A DNA stretch of 64,000 nucleotides, taken from positions 133,929 to 197,928 of the forward strand of contig JBEVVG010000005.1 in assembly GCA_040507225.1 (NCBI GenBank), written 5' to 3'. Positions 55,440 through 64,000 of this stretch are shown one piece after another (the first letter of the stretch is position 1; the number at the start of each line of letters is the position of its first letter). The notes below the pieces were generated by a model, which was given only the letters and a program-made list of their open reading frames with translations, was not told the DNA's origin and did not search any database. Source of the DNA: Thiodiazotropha sp040507225. GTDB lineage: Bacteria > Pseudomonadota > Gammaproteobacteria > Chromatiales > Chromatiaceae. The position numbers were made by a program, and so were the translations under genes.

Positions 55440-56269
55440 TGCAGACAATGGATAAAATCCGTGATGTGATGCGCCGGGACCGGGTGTTCGACTTCATGGT
55501 CGATCCCAACCAGATCGATGTGGATCTCAGCCATGAAGTCATCCTCTATCTGGAAGGGATTTCGGTGAGTTTCGATGGCTTCAAGGCCATCAACGACCTA
55601 AATCTCTATATCAAAGCGGGCGAGCTGCGCTGCATCATCGGCCCCAACGGTGCCGGCAAGACCACCATGATGGATATCATTACCGGCAAGACCCGCCCCG
55701 ACCAGGGCAGTGCCTTTTTCGGTTCCAACATCAACCTGTTGCGCATGAGCGAACCGGAGATCGCCCAGGTGGGGATCGGCCGAAAGTTCCAGAAACCCAC
55801 GGTGTTCGAATACCACAGCGTGTTCGAAAACCTGGAACTCTCGATGGCGGGTGACAAGCGCGTCTGGCCCACCCTGGTGGCCCGTCTCGATGCCACCCAG
55901 CGGGATCATATCGACGAGGTTTTGTCGATCATCGGCCTCAGCGAACAGCGCGACCGCCTGGCCGGGGCGCTCTCCCATGGGCAGAAACAGTGGCTCGAGA
56001 TCGGCATGTTGCTGATGCAGAATCCCAAGTTGCTGCTGGTGGACGAGCCGGTCGCGGGAATGACTCACCAGGAGATGGATCGCACTGCGGAACTGCTCAC
56101 CTCCCTGGCGGGTGAACACTCGGTGGTGGTGGTGGAACACGACATGGATTTCGTGCGTTCCATCGCCCGCACCGTGACCGTGCTGCATCAGGGCAGTGTG
56201 CTCGCCGAGGGCAGCATGGACGAGGTGCAGAACGACCCCCGGGTGGTCGAGGTATACCTGGGTGAATGA
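55439..56269 (+). CDS. urtD: Urea ABC transporter ATPase UrtD
   Basis: A 276-residue ABC ATPase of the LivG type: Walker A GPNGAGKTT, signature LSHGQKQWLEIGM (the LSHGQ variant is typical of UrtD), and LLLVDEPVAGMT. It has a 35-residue N-terminal extension before the ATPase core. It energises UrtBC together with UrtE. ATG 55439 overlaps the urtC stop. Confidence 0.94.
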   Translation: MQTMDKIRDVMRRDRVFDFMVDPNQIDVDLSHEVILYLEGISVSFDGFKAINDLNLYIKAGELRCIIGPNGAGKTTMMDIITGKTRPDQGSAFFGSNINLLRMSEPEIAQVGIGRKFQKPTVFEYHSVFENLELSMAGDKRVWPTLVARLDATQRDHIDEVLSIIGLSEQRDRLAGALSHGQKQWLEIGMLLMQNPKLLLVDEPVAGMTHQEMDRTAELLTSLAGEHSVVVVEHDMDFVRSIARTVTVLHQGSVLAEGSMDEVQNDPRVVEVYLGE

Positions 56270-56290
56270 GATGCAACAGAAGGCTTAGAA

Positions 56291-56986
56291 ATGCTCACAG
56301 TCAACGCCATCAACCAGTTCTACGGTGAGTCCCACACCCTGTGGGATCTCGATCTTGAAGTGCCGGAAGGGCAGTGCACCTGTCTCATGGGGCGCAACGG
56401 GGTGGGTAAGACCACGCTGCTGCAATGTATCATGGGGTTGTTGCCGGTACGCTCCGGTGAGATGCTGTTTCAGGGAGAAAACCTGAACCGCCGGATCGCA
56501 GAGCATCGCGCCCCCCTGGGTATCGGTTACGTGCCCCAGGGGCGGCAGATCTTTCCCATGCTCACGGTGGAGGAAAACCTGCTCATCGGTTTGCCGGTGC
56601 GCCAGGACAAGCGCAAGGAGATACCGGAGTTCATCTTTGAACTGTTCCCCGTGCTGAAAGAGATGCTGGGTCGCCGGGGCGGCGATCTCTCCGGCGGTCA
56701 GCAGCAGCAGCTGGCGATCGGCCGGGCCCTGGTGATCGATCCCAAACTGCTGATCCTGGACGAACCCACGGAGGGCATTCAACCCAATATCGTGCAGGAG
56801 ATCGGCGAGATCATCCGCCGTCTCAACAAGGAGATCGGTCTCACCGTGCTGCTGGTGGAACAGAAACTGCCTTTCGCCCGCAAAGTGGCGGATCGCTTCT
56901 GCATCCTCGACAGGGGGCGACATGTGGCCAAGGGTGCGATCGACGAACTCAATGATGATTTGATCAAAGAATACCTGACTGTGTAG
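56291..56986 (+). CDS. urtE: Urea ABC transporter ATPase UrtE
   Basis: A 231-residue ABC ATPase of the LivF type: Walker A GRNGVGKTT, signature LSGGQQQQLAIGRAL, and LLILDEPTEGIQPNIV. Length and order after urtD are standard. The last transporter gene; a small membrane protein gene begins 11 bases later. Confidence 0.95.
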   Translation: MLTVNAINQFYGESHTLWDLDLEVPEGQCTCLMGRNGVGKTTLLQCIMGLLPVRSGEMLFQGENLNRRIAEHRAPLGIGYVPQGRQIFPMLTVEENLLIGLPVRQDKRKEIPEFIFELFPVLKEMLGRRGGDLSGGQQQQLAIGRALVIDPKLLILDEPTEGIQPNIVQEIGEIIRRLNKEIGLTVLLVEQKLPFARKVADRFCILDRGRHVAKGAIDELNDDLIKEYLTV

Positions 56987-56997
56987 TGAGACCTGTG

Positions 56998-57207
56998 ATG
57001 AAACCAAGTGTAAATTTGATCGCCCTATGTGTTGCTTTGAGCACATCGCCGGTGTCGGCTCATGTGGGGCCGGAGAACGGGGCGCAGCATCTGTTTGAAC
57101 ATTCGATCCTGTTTATGGCGCTGGCCCTGCCGGTCTATTTCGGGGTGCGTTACTTGCGCAGGCTGAAGACCTCGCGCATCGAAAGACGATCCGAGCGACG
57201 TAGTTAA
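56998..57207 (+). CDS. Small predicted membrane protein between urtE and ureD
   Basis: A 69-residue protein with a signal-like start (NLIALCVALSTSPVSAHVG) and one later hydrophobic span (HSILFMALALPVYFGVRYL), ending in many Arg residues. HVGPENGAQHLFEH offers three His before the span. No family was recognised. A possible role in metal or urea handling is suggested only by its place between the transporter and urease genes. A GTG start 12 bases earlier is also possible. Confidence 0.6.
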   Translation: MKPSVNLIALCVALSTSPVSAHVGPENGAQHLFEHSILFMALALPVYFGVRYLRRLKTSRIERRSERRS

Positions 57208-57240
57208 AGCAAAAGAGCCGAACGATACGGGTAACGGGCG

Positions 57241-57470
57241 TGTCGGGTTACGCTAACCCGACTTACGACACGATGTGTCCCCCTCTCCCTGGCCCTCTCC
57301 CGCAAGTGGAGAGGGGGTTCACGGATCAGGGCAGATGGTAAAGGGGGCCGCTTGCTACTGCGAAGAAACCAGTCAAACTCAATGCGTTTGAACAAAGCGT
57401 CCCCTCCCCCCTTGCGGGAGAGGGCCAGGGAGAGGGGAAAGTAAATAACGTGAGTGAAGCGAACACAAAA
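57241..57470. repeat. Repeat block upstream of ureD
   Basis: A short TGTCGGGTTACGCTAACCCGACTTAC palindrome (57241-57268) is followed by a fold-back pair: CCCTCTCCCTGGCCCTCTCC with a GCAAGTGGAGAGG turn at about 57281-57320, and its inverse ending GTGAGTGAAGCGAACAC near 57470. This is the same composite as at 31497-31790. Confidence 0.8.
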
Positions 57471-57498
57471 CCATGACTGCAAAATCGATCTTCGCTCC

Positions 57499-57612
57499 CT
57501 CGTTCCCACGCTCTGAGTGGAAATGCATACCCCGGTCAATCGGAGCAGACAATAGTGATGAACACAAATAGGGCTGAGTATGCATTCCCACGCAGAGCGT
57601 GGAAACGAGGTC
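57499..57612. repeat. Paired palindromic repeat directly upstream of ureD
   Basis: CTCGTTCCCACGCTCTGAG with TGCATACCCCGG and the inverted TATGCATTCCCACGCAGAG with CGTGGAAACGAG bracket about 50 bases. It ends 51 bases before the chosen ureD start, and its sequence is partly read by the upstream extension of the ureD frame. Confidence 0.85.
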
Positions 57613-57663
57613 AACGCCTACGCAGCACATGGAAACAAGGTCAGCAATGAGCAAGACAGAGTG

Positions 57664-58545
57664 ATGAGCTATGCACGGTCCGTTGTCAGCGATCCGCAGC
57701 AACAGAACACTCAAAACTCAGAACTCAAAACTCAACCGGGTTGGCAGGCCAGCCTGAATCTCGGTTTCAGAAAAACCCCGGCGCGCACCGTGCTGGCCGA
57801 GCGGCGTCACCGGGGACCCCTGTCGGTGCAGCGCGCATTCTATCCGGAAGGTGATCTCTGCCATGTGTATCTGCTGCATCCTCCGGGAGGCGTTGCGGGT
57901 GGGGATGAGCTGAAAGTGCTGACCCGGGTGGAACCCGGCGCCCAGGCCCTGGTGACCACCCCGGGCGCCACCAAGTTTTATCGTTCCGCGGGACCGCTCG
58001 CGAGCCTGACCCAGGAACTGCAATTGCGGGATGCGACCCTGGAATGGCTGCCCCAGGAGAACATCCTGTTCCCGGGCGCGCGGGCTGAGATTCACACCCG
58101 GGTGATGCTCGAGGGCAGGGCGGGTTTCATCGGCTGGGAGATCAACTGTCTCGGCCGTGCGGTGCTCAAGGAACGTTTCGATCCGGGCCAGGCCCGGTTC
58201 CGTTTCAGCCTCTACAGGGAGGGCCGGCCGCTGCTGCTGGAGCGCCTCGAACTGGGAGGGGCGGAGACCCTGGACGGCCCCGCAGGGCTGCGCGGCCAAC
58301 CGGTGATCGGCACCCTGGTCGCGACCCTGGAGGATGCCCAGGCGCTGGAGACGCTGCGCGAGGACCCGGATGACGAATTTTACACTCGGGAACTGGCGCT
58401 CACCTGGGTGGACGGATTGCTGGTGGCCCGTTACCTGGGTGATTCCACCGAGCATGCGAGAAACTGTTTTGTGGCGCTGTGGCAGCGACTCAGGCCGATG
58501 GTGATCGGTCGGTCACCCTGCGCGCCGCGTATCTGGAATACCTGA
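57664..58545 (+). CDS. ureD: Urease accessory protein UreD
   Basis: A 293-residue UreD (UreH), which binds apo-urease and, with UreF and UreG, delivers nickel. Blocks seen are TVLAERRHRGPLSVQRAFYPEG, HPPGGVAGGDEL, TTPGATKFYRS, ENILFPGARAEI, and the C-terminal IGRSPCAPRIWNT. The ATG at 57664 avoids the repeat-derived upstream frame. Even so, the first 35 residues are low-complexity, and similarity to the family begins only near GWQASLNLGF. Confidence 0.93.
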   Translation: MSYARSVVSDPQQQNTQNSELKTQPGWQASLNLGFRKTPARTVLAERRHRGPLSVQRAFYPEGDLCHVYLLHPPGGVAGGDELKVLTRVEPGAQALVTTPGATKFYRSAGPLASLTQELQLRDATLEWLPQENILFPGARAEIHTRVMLEGRAGFIGWEINCLGRAVLKERFDPGQARFRFSLYREGRPLLLERLELGGAETLDGPAGLRGQPVIGTLVATLEDAQALETLREDPDDEFYTRELALTWVDGLLVARYLGDSTEHARNCFVALWQRLRPMVIGRSPCAPRIWNT

Positions 58546-58563
58546 CGAGATCTGGAGAGACCC

Positions 58564-59198
58564 ATGGAACTCACCCCGAGAGAGAAAGACAAGCTGCTGC
58601 TTTTTACAGCCGCGCTGCTGGCCGAGCGACGCAAGGCCAAGGGTTTGAAACTCAACTATCCCGAGGCCATGGCCTATATCAGCGCGGCGATCCTGGAGGG
58701 TGCCCGGGAGGGCCAGCAGGTGGCCGAACTGATGGAGTTCGGACGCACCCTGCTGAGTGCCGACGATGTGATGGAAGGGGTGGCGGAGATGATCCACGAG
58801 GTCCAGGTGGAGGCCACCTTTCCAGACGGCACCAAACTGGTGACCGTGCACGACCCGATCCTGCCCCAGGCGGGTACGCCGGAACCGTCCCTGGTGCCCG
58901 GTGAACTGTTCACCCCGGAGGGCGAGCGGGAACTCAACGCAGGCCGGGAACGGATCACCCTCAGCGTGGCAAACACCGGCGACCGGCCGATCCAGGTGGG
59001 TTCCCACTACCATTTTGCCGAGACCAACCCGGCCCTCGAATTCGATCGGGAGAAGGCGCGTGGCTACCGGCTGGATATTGCGGCGGGTACCGCGGTACGC
59101 TTTGAGCCGGGCCAGACCCGGGAAGTGACCCTGGTGGCCTACGCGGGGGATCGCAAGGTCTATGGCTTCAACGGGATGGTGATGGGAGGACTGGACTG

Positions 59199-59199
<1 letters not shown>
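58564..59199 (+). CDS. ureAB: Fused urease gamma-beta subunit (UreA-UreB)
   Basis: A 211-residue protein in which urease gamma (1-100; MELTPREKDKLLLF, RRKAKGLKLNYPEA) is joined to urease beta (about 108-211; VPGELFTPEG, GDRPIQVGSHYHFAETN). In most proteobacteria these are two genes; a fusion is known from Helicobacter and scattered others. The linker is PILPQAGTPEPSL with no stop or restart codon. ureC begins on the last base of its stop. Confidence 0.95.
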
Positions 59200-60902
<1,703 letters not shown>

Positions 60903-60912
60903 AGTGACGAAC

Positions 60913-61401
60913 ATGATCCGATTGACCGAGAAGATTCACGACCATGGTGACGAGGATACGACCCTCACCCTGACCCTTGATCAGCGCATCAAGTGCCGCC
61001 TGCGGGTGAGCCTGGACAGCGGAGAGGATGCGGGCCTGTTCCTGGCCCGGGGGACCACCCTGCAGGCCGGGGATCTGCTGCGCTCCGAGCAGGGATTGCG
61101 GGTACGCATCAAGGCCGCCGACGAAACCCTCTCCCGGGTCGTCTGCGACGATCCGCTGCTGATGGCGCGGGCCTGTTACCACCTGGGCAACCGGCATGTC
61201 CTCTTGCAGATCGAGCCGGGCCGGATCAGCTACCTGCACGATCATGTGCTGGACGAGATGCTGGCGGGCCTGGGTCTGGCGGTGGAAGTGGTGCGAGCGC
61301 CCTTCGAACCCGAGCCGGGGGCCTACGGCGGCAGTGCGGAGAAGGGGCATGCGCATGCCCACACGCACGGACAGGGCCATGATCATCATCACCATCACTG
61401 A
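60913..61401 (+). CDS. ureE: Urease nickel metallochaperone UreE
   Basis: A 162-residue UreE. The core has LGNRHVLLQIEPGRISYLHD with the interface His and HDHVLDEML. The C-terminus is His-rich (HAHAHTHGQGHDHHHHH), a nickel store like that of HypB in this window. ATG 60913 is preferred over an in-frame GTG at 60904. A 335-base repeat region separates it from ureF. Confidence 0.95.
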   Translation: MIRLTEKIHDHGDEDTTLTLTLDQRIKCRLRVSLDSGEDAGLFLARGTTLQAGDLLRSEQGLRVRIKAADETLSRVVCDDPLLMARACYHLGNRHVLLQIEPGRISYLHDHVLDEMLAGLGLAVEVVRAPFEPEPGAYGGSAEKGHAHAHTHGQGHDHHHHH

Positions 61402-61441
61402 ACAGGGCCGCGAGTGATGGATCGGGCTCGCAGCACTGAAC

Positions 61442-61695
61442 CGCCCCCTCTCCCCCGGCCCCTCTCCCACGAGGGGAGAGGGGAGTGGTTTGGCATCAGC
61501 GGCTTCCCCTCCGGACATCTCTCTCGTTCACACGCTCCGCGTGGGAATGCATACCAAGGGTGCGGGAAACCTCTCGATAGCAATCAGACTGCGATATGCA
61601 TTCCCACGCAGAGCGTGGGAACGAGTCATAGTGGTTCCATCTGCGTCACCCCTATCCCCACGCGGGAGAGGGGCCGGGGGAGAGGGGGGCGCTTC
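61442..61695. repeat. Repeat region between ureE and ureF
   Basis: Three nested parts are seen. A CCCTCTCCC unit with CACGAGGGGAGAGG turn lies at about 61444-61487. A paired element with arms CTCGTTCACACGCTCCGCG and CGCAGAGCGTGGGAACGAG spans about 61524-61627. A CCACGCGGGAGAGGGGCCGGGG unit at about 61655-61690 is roughly the inverse of the first. The outer pair brackets the inner, so the whole can fold back. Confidence 0.82.
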
Positions 61696-61736
61696 GCCAA
61701 CCACCCACCAGAACCGCCCCACAATCAGGGGCAAGC

Positions 61737-62402
61737 ATGAAGACCGACCTGCGTCTCATGCATCTGGTCAGCCCCTCCCTGCCGGTGGGTGCCTTCACCT
61801 ATTCCCAGGGCCTGGAGTGGGCGGTGGAGTGCGGCTGGGTCAGGGACCGGGAGTCTCTGCGCGACTGGATCGCAGACCTGCTGACCACCGGCATCAGCCG
61901 TCTCGATGTGCCGGTGCTGGCGCGCCTCTACCAGGCCTCCCAAGCGGAGGATCATGCAGCCCTGGCCCTCTGGAGCGACACCCTCCTGGCCTACCGGGAA
62001 ACCCGTGAACTGCGGGACGAGGAACGCAACCGGGGCCGCGCCCTGGCAAGCCTGCTGCCCCACCTCGGAGTGCCGGTCAGCGAAGCCCTGATGCCGGTCC
62101 TGCGCGGCTGCCAACTGGCGGGCTTCGCCCATGCCGCCGCACACTGGAGCATTCCCCTGCAACAGGCCGCCCGGGGCTATGTCTGGGGCTGGCTGGAGAA
62201 CATGGTGCTGGCCGGAGTAAAGATCATCCCCCTGGGACAAACCGCCGGGCAGGCAACCCTGGCCGAACTCATCGAAACAATCCCGGCTGCGGTGGAGAAC
62301 GGCCTGGCGCTGGACGACGAAACAATCGGCGCCAGCTGTCTCGCCCAGGCGCTGGCCAGCAGCCGTCACGAAACCCAATACACCCGAATCTACCGATCCT
62401 GA
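61737..62402 (+). CDS. ureF: Urease accessory protein UreF
   Basis: A 221-residue helical UreF, partner of UreD and UreG in the activation complex and regulator of the UreG GTPase. The start LRLMHLVSPSLPVGAFTYSQG and the pattern SQGLEWAVECGWV are diagnostic; RETRELRDEERNRG is the later helix. ureG follows after 13 bases. Confidence 0.96.
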   Translation: MKTDLRLMHLVSPSLPVGAFTYSQGLEWAVECGWVRDRESLRDWIADLLTTGISRLDVPVLARLYQASQAEDHAALALWSDTLLAYRETRELRDEERNRGRALASLLPHLGVPVSEALMPVLRGCQLAGFAHAAAHWSIPLQQAARGYVWGWLENMVLAGVKIIPLGQTAGQATLAELIETIPAAVENGLALDDETIGASCLAQALASSRHETQYTRIYRS

Positions 62403-62415
62403 ACGAGTTTTATAT

Positions 62416-63066
62416 ATGAGCAGTGACAATCCCCTCAGAGTGGGCGTCGGCGGACCCGTCGGCTCCGGCAAGACCGCCCTGCTGGACGCCCTGTGCAAGG
62501 CCATGCGCGAGCGTTACCAACTGGCCGTGGTCACCAACGACATCTACACCCAGGAAGACGCCCGGTTCCTCATCCACAGCCAGGCCCTGGAAGCCGAGCG
62601 CATCATCGGCGTGGAGACCGGCGGCTGCCCCCACACCGCGATCCGCGAAGACGCCTCCATGAATCTGGCGGCGGTGGAGGACCTGATCGGCCGTTTTCCA
62701 AACCTCGACCTGGTGTTCATCGAAAGCGGCGGGGACAACCTCAGCGCCACCTTCAGCCCCGAACTGGCGGACCTGACCATCTATGTACTGGATGTGGCCG
62801 AGGGCGAAAAGATGCCCCGCAAGGGCGGGCCGGGCATCACCCGCTCCGACCTGCTGGTAATCAACAAGATCGACCTGGCCCCTTATGTCGGGGCCTCTCT
62901 CGAAGTGATGGAAGCCGATACGCAACGCATGCGACCGGACAAACCGTTCGTGTTTTCAAACATGAAAACCGGACAGGGGCTGGAAGAGATCGTCCGGTTT
63001 ATCGAACATGAAGGCATGTTGTTGAATAAATCGCCCGATCTGGAAACTGACAGATCTGAATGTTGA
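62416..63066 (+). CDS. ureG: Urease accessory GTPase UreG
   Basis: A 216-residue SIMIBI GTPase that transfers nickel to urease. P-loop VGGPVGSGKTALL (about 11-23), ETGGCPHTAIREDAS with the invariant Cys-Pro-His nickel motif, ESGGDNLSATF, and NKIDLAPYVG for guanine binding are all intact. The last 12 residues (KSPDLETDRSEC) lie beyond the usual end. It is the last gene of the urease run. Confidence 0.97.
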   Translation: MSSDNPLRVGVGGPVGSGKTALLDALCKAMRERYQLAVVTNDIYTQEDARFLIHSQALEAERIIGVETGGCPHTAIREDASMNLAAVEDLIGRFPNLDLVFIESGGDNLSATFSPELADLTIYVLDVAEGEKMPRKGGPGITRSDLLVINKIDLAPYVGASLEVMEADTQRMRPDKPFVFSNMKTGQGLEEIVRFIEHEGMLLNKSPDLETDRSEC

Positions 63067-63098
63067 GTTTTTGGTTTTGAGTTAACGAGTCCGCTACG

Positions 63099-63435
63099 CA
63101 CCCGGGATTTCTCGTTCCCACGTTGTGCGTGGGAATGCATACCCAGGGTGAGGGGTATAGCGCTGCCCGTCGTAATTGCTTACTGTCGGCAATCGCCGGT
63201 TTCGCCCTCCTGAGCGAGTCACTTTTCTTTTTGCGCCAAAAGAAAAGTAACCAAAAGAAAGGGCGCCCGACCGTCCCGCCCCTGCGGGGACCGCTGCGAT
63301 GCTCACAAAAACCGGCGGACCTGGAACTCGCTACGCTCAAACAGCCAGGCCCGCTGATCGGTTTTTGCTGTGCTTCTCGCTCGGGACAGACGGGAGGGTA
63401 TAGAGGCGCGAGATTCGTATGTTGAGTCTGTAGCC
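63099..63435. repeat. Long direct repeat, copy 1 (337 bases)
   Basis: It starts with CACCCGGGATT, includes a CTCGTTCCCACG palindromic repeat, then an AAAGAAAAGT/ACTTTTCTTT hairpin around a CGCCAAAAG centre and a GGGCGCCCGACCGTCCCGCC part, and ends TGTTGAGTCTGTAGCC. Open frames in it are short and not supported. The second copy starts 413 bases later. Confidence 0.88.
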
Positions 63436-63511
63436 TGTATTGGAAAGTGAATTCAGAGTCAGGCAGATCGCTTTCGCCTGGTTTCACGTCAAGGTAGTCC
63501 GGTAATACGGC

Positions 63512-63847
63512 CACCCGGGATTACTCGTTCCCACGCTCCGCGTGGGAATGCATACCCAGGGTGAGGGGTATAGCGCTGCCCGTCGTAATTGCTTACTGTC
63601 GGCAACCGCCGGTTTCGCCCGCCTGGGCGAGTTACTTTTCTTTTTCGCCAAAAGAAAAGTAACCAAAAGAAAGGGCGCCCGACCGTCCCGCCCCTTCGGG
63701 GACCTCTGCGATGCTCACAAAAACCGGCGGTCCTGGAACTCGCTATGCTCAAACAGCCAGGCCCGCTGATCGGTTTTTGCTGTGCTTCTCGCTCGGGACA
63801 GACGGGAGGGTAGAAAGGCGCGAGATTCAACTGTTGAATCTGTAGCC
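63512..63847. repeat. Long direct repeat, copy 2 (336 bases)
   Basis: Nearly identical to copy 1 over its whole length, with scattered single-base changes (for example GCGATGCTC kept, GGACCGCTG changed to GGACCTCTG) and one base fewer. The 76 bases between the copies (63436-63511) are unique. Two close copies could recombine. Confidence 0.88.
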
Positions 63848-63915
63848 GGGTTATGTGCTACCAGAAAAAACAGCCATTTTCATCGGCATTCACGATAGCA
63901 GAGAATTCTTTCTCA

Positions 63916-63991
63916 ATGGTATGGACTCCTCCTCGACCGAGTTCTAAGGTCGAGTTGAGAGCTGGCAAGCAAACAAAGGAGTCCATACCAT
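63916..63991 (+). promoter_or_regulatory. Fold-back leader hiding a ribosome site and start codon
   Basis: ATGGTATGGACTCCT (63916-63930) and AGGAGTCCATACCAT (63977-63991) are a perfect 15-base inverted repeat. An inner stem CTCGACC/GGTCGAG lies at 63932-63954. The right arm contains the AAGGAG ribosome site and most of the ATG at 63990, so in RNA the start would be sequestered. Confidence 0.7.
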
Positions 63992-64000
63992 GAAAAAGAC
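63990..64000 (+). CDS. Start of a gene cut by the window end
   Basis: Only ATGAAAAAGAC (Met-Lys-Lys and part of the next codon) is visible, after AAAGGAG 8 bases upstream. The fold-back leader is of a kind found before transposase genes, so an insertion sequence is possible, but the protein itself cannot be identified. Confidence 0.4.

Noticed and set aside
63123..63425. Open frames of 60-113 codons inside the two direct repeats
   Set aside because: The same frames recur only because the DNA is repeated; they contain palindromic units and no protein motif.

Overview
The window reads as the chromosome of a GC-rich gammaproteobacterium. It looks like a chemolithotrophic, possibly sulfur-oxidising, Chromatiales-like organism; this is inferred from gene content and protein style only. 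Nearly all of it codes for three metabolic blocks: hydrogen oxidation, nitrate assimilation and urea use. Each block is paired with its own sensory genes.

Region 1 (1-18,713), hydrogenase accessory and H2-sensing locus. After a truncated rhodanese gene comes a textbook sigma-54 promoter (705-720). It is followed by hupD, hupF, hupG, hupH, hupI, hupJ, hupK, hypA, hypB, hypC, hypD and hypE, then the regulator hupR (hoxA), sensor kinase hupT, H2-sensing hydrogenase hupU and hupV, and hypF. A small conserved protein follows hypF. The energy-converting hydrogenase structural subunits are not in the window. The expected circuit is HupUV senses H2, then HupT, then HupR, then the sigma-54 promoter.

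Region 2 (18,800-25,320), mixed genes: a PEP-CTERM surface protein, a MITE-like inverted-repeat element, a haem-containing fatty-acid cis/trans isomerase (cti), a Lon-substrate-domain protein and two alpha/beta hydrolases.

Region 3 (25,360-40,085), nitrogen and redox. An octahaem cytochrome c and a cytochrome b are divergent from nasT. The nitrate assimilation run nrtA-nrtB-nrtC-nirB-nirD-nasA-globin follows. Its leader carries NtrC-like sites, a second consensus sigma-54 promoter, tandem hexaloop hairpins of the ANTAR target type and an intrinsic terminator, so NtrC activation and NasT antitermination appear to be stacked.

Region 4 (40,095-50,819, minus strand), two sensory clusters. The first is a four-gene run: a small protein, a duplicated V4R-like Cys protein, a GAF/PAS tripartite hybrid kinase with a degenerate receiver, and a GGDEF response regulator. 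The second, beyond an ACP phosphodiesterase gene, is a LuxR-type response regulator with a 1,125-residue chimera of an NCS1-type transporter, a Cys cluster and a hybrid histidine kinase. The chimera is divergent from the urea genes and is the strongest candidate here for a little-described system.

Region 5 (51,191-63,066), urea uptake and urease: urtABCDE, a small membrane protein, ureD, a fused ureAB, ureC, ureE, ureF and ureG. Region 6 (63,067-64,000) holds two 337-base direct repeats and the start of a probable mobile element.

Several families of palindromic intergenic repeats recur and break the operons at equivalent places.
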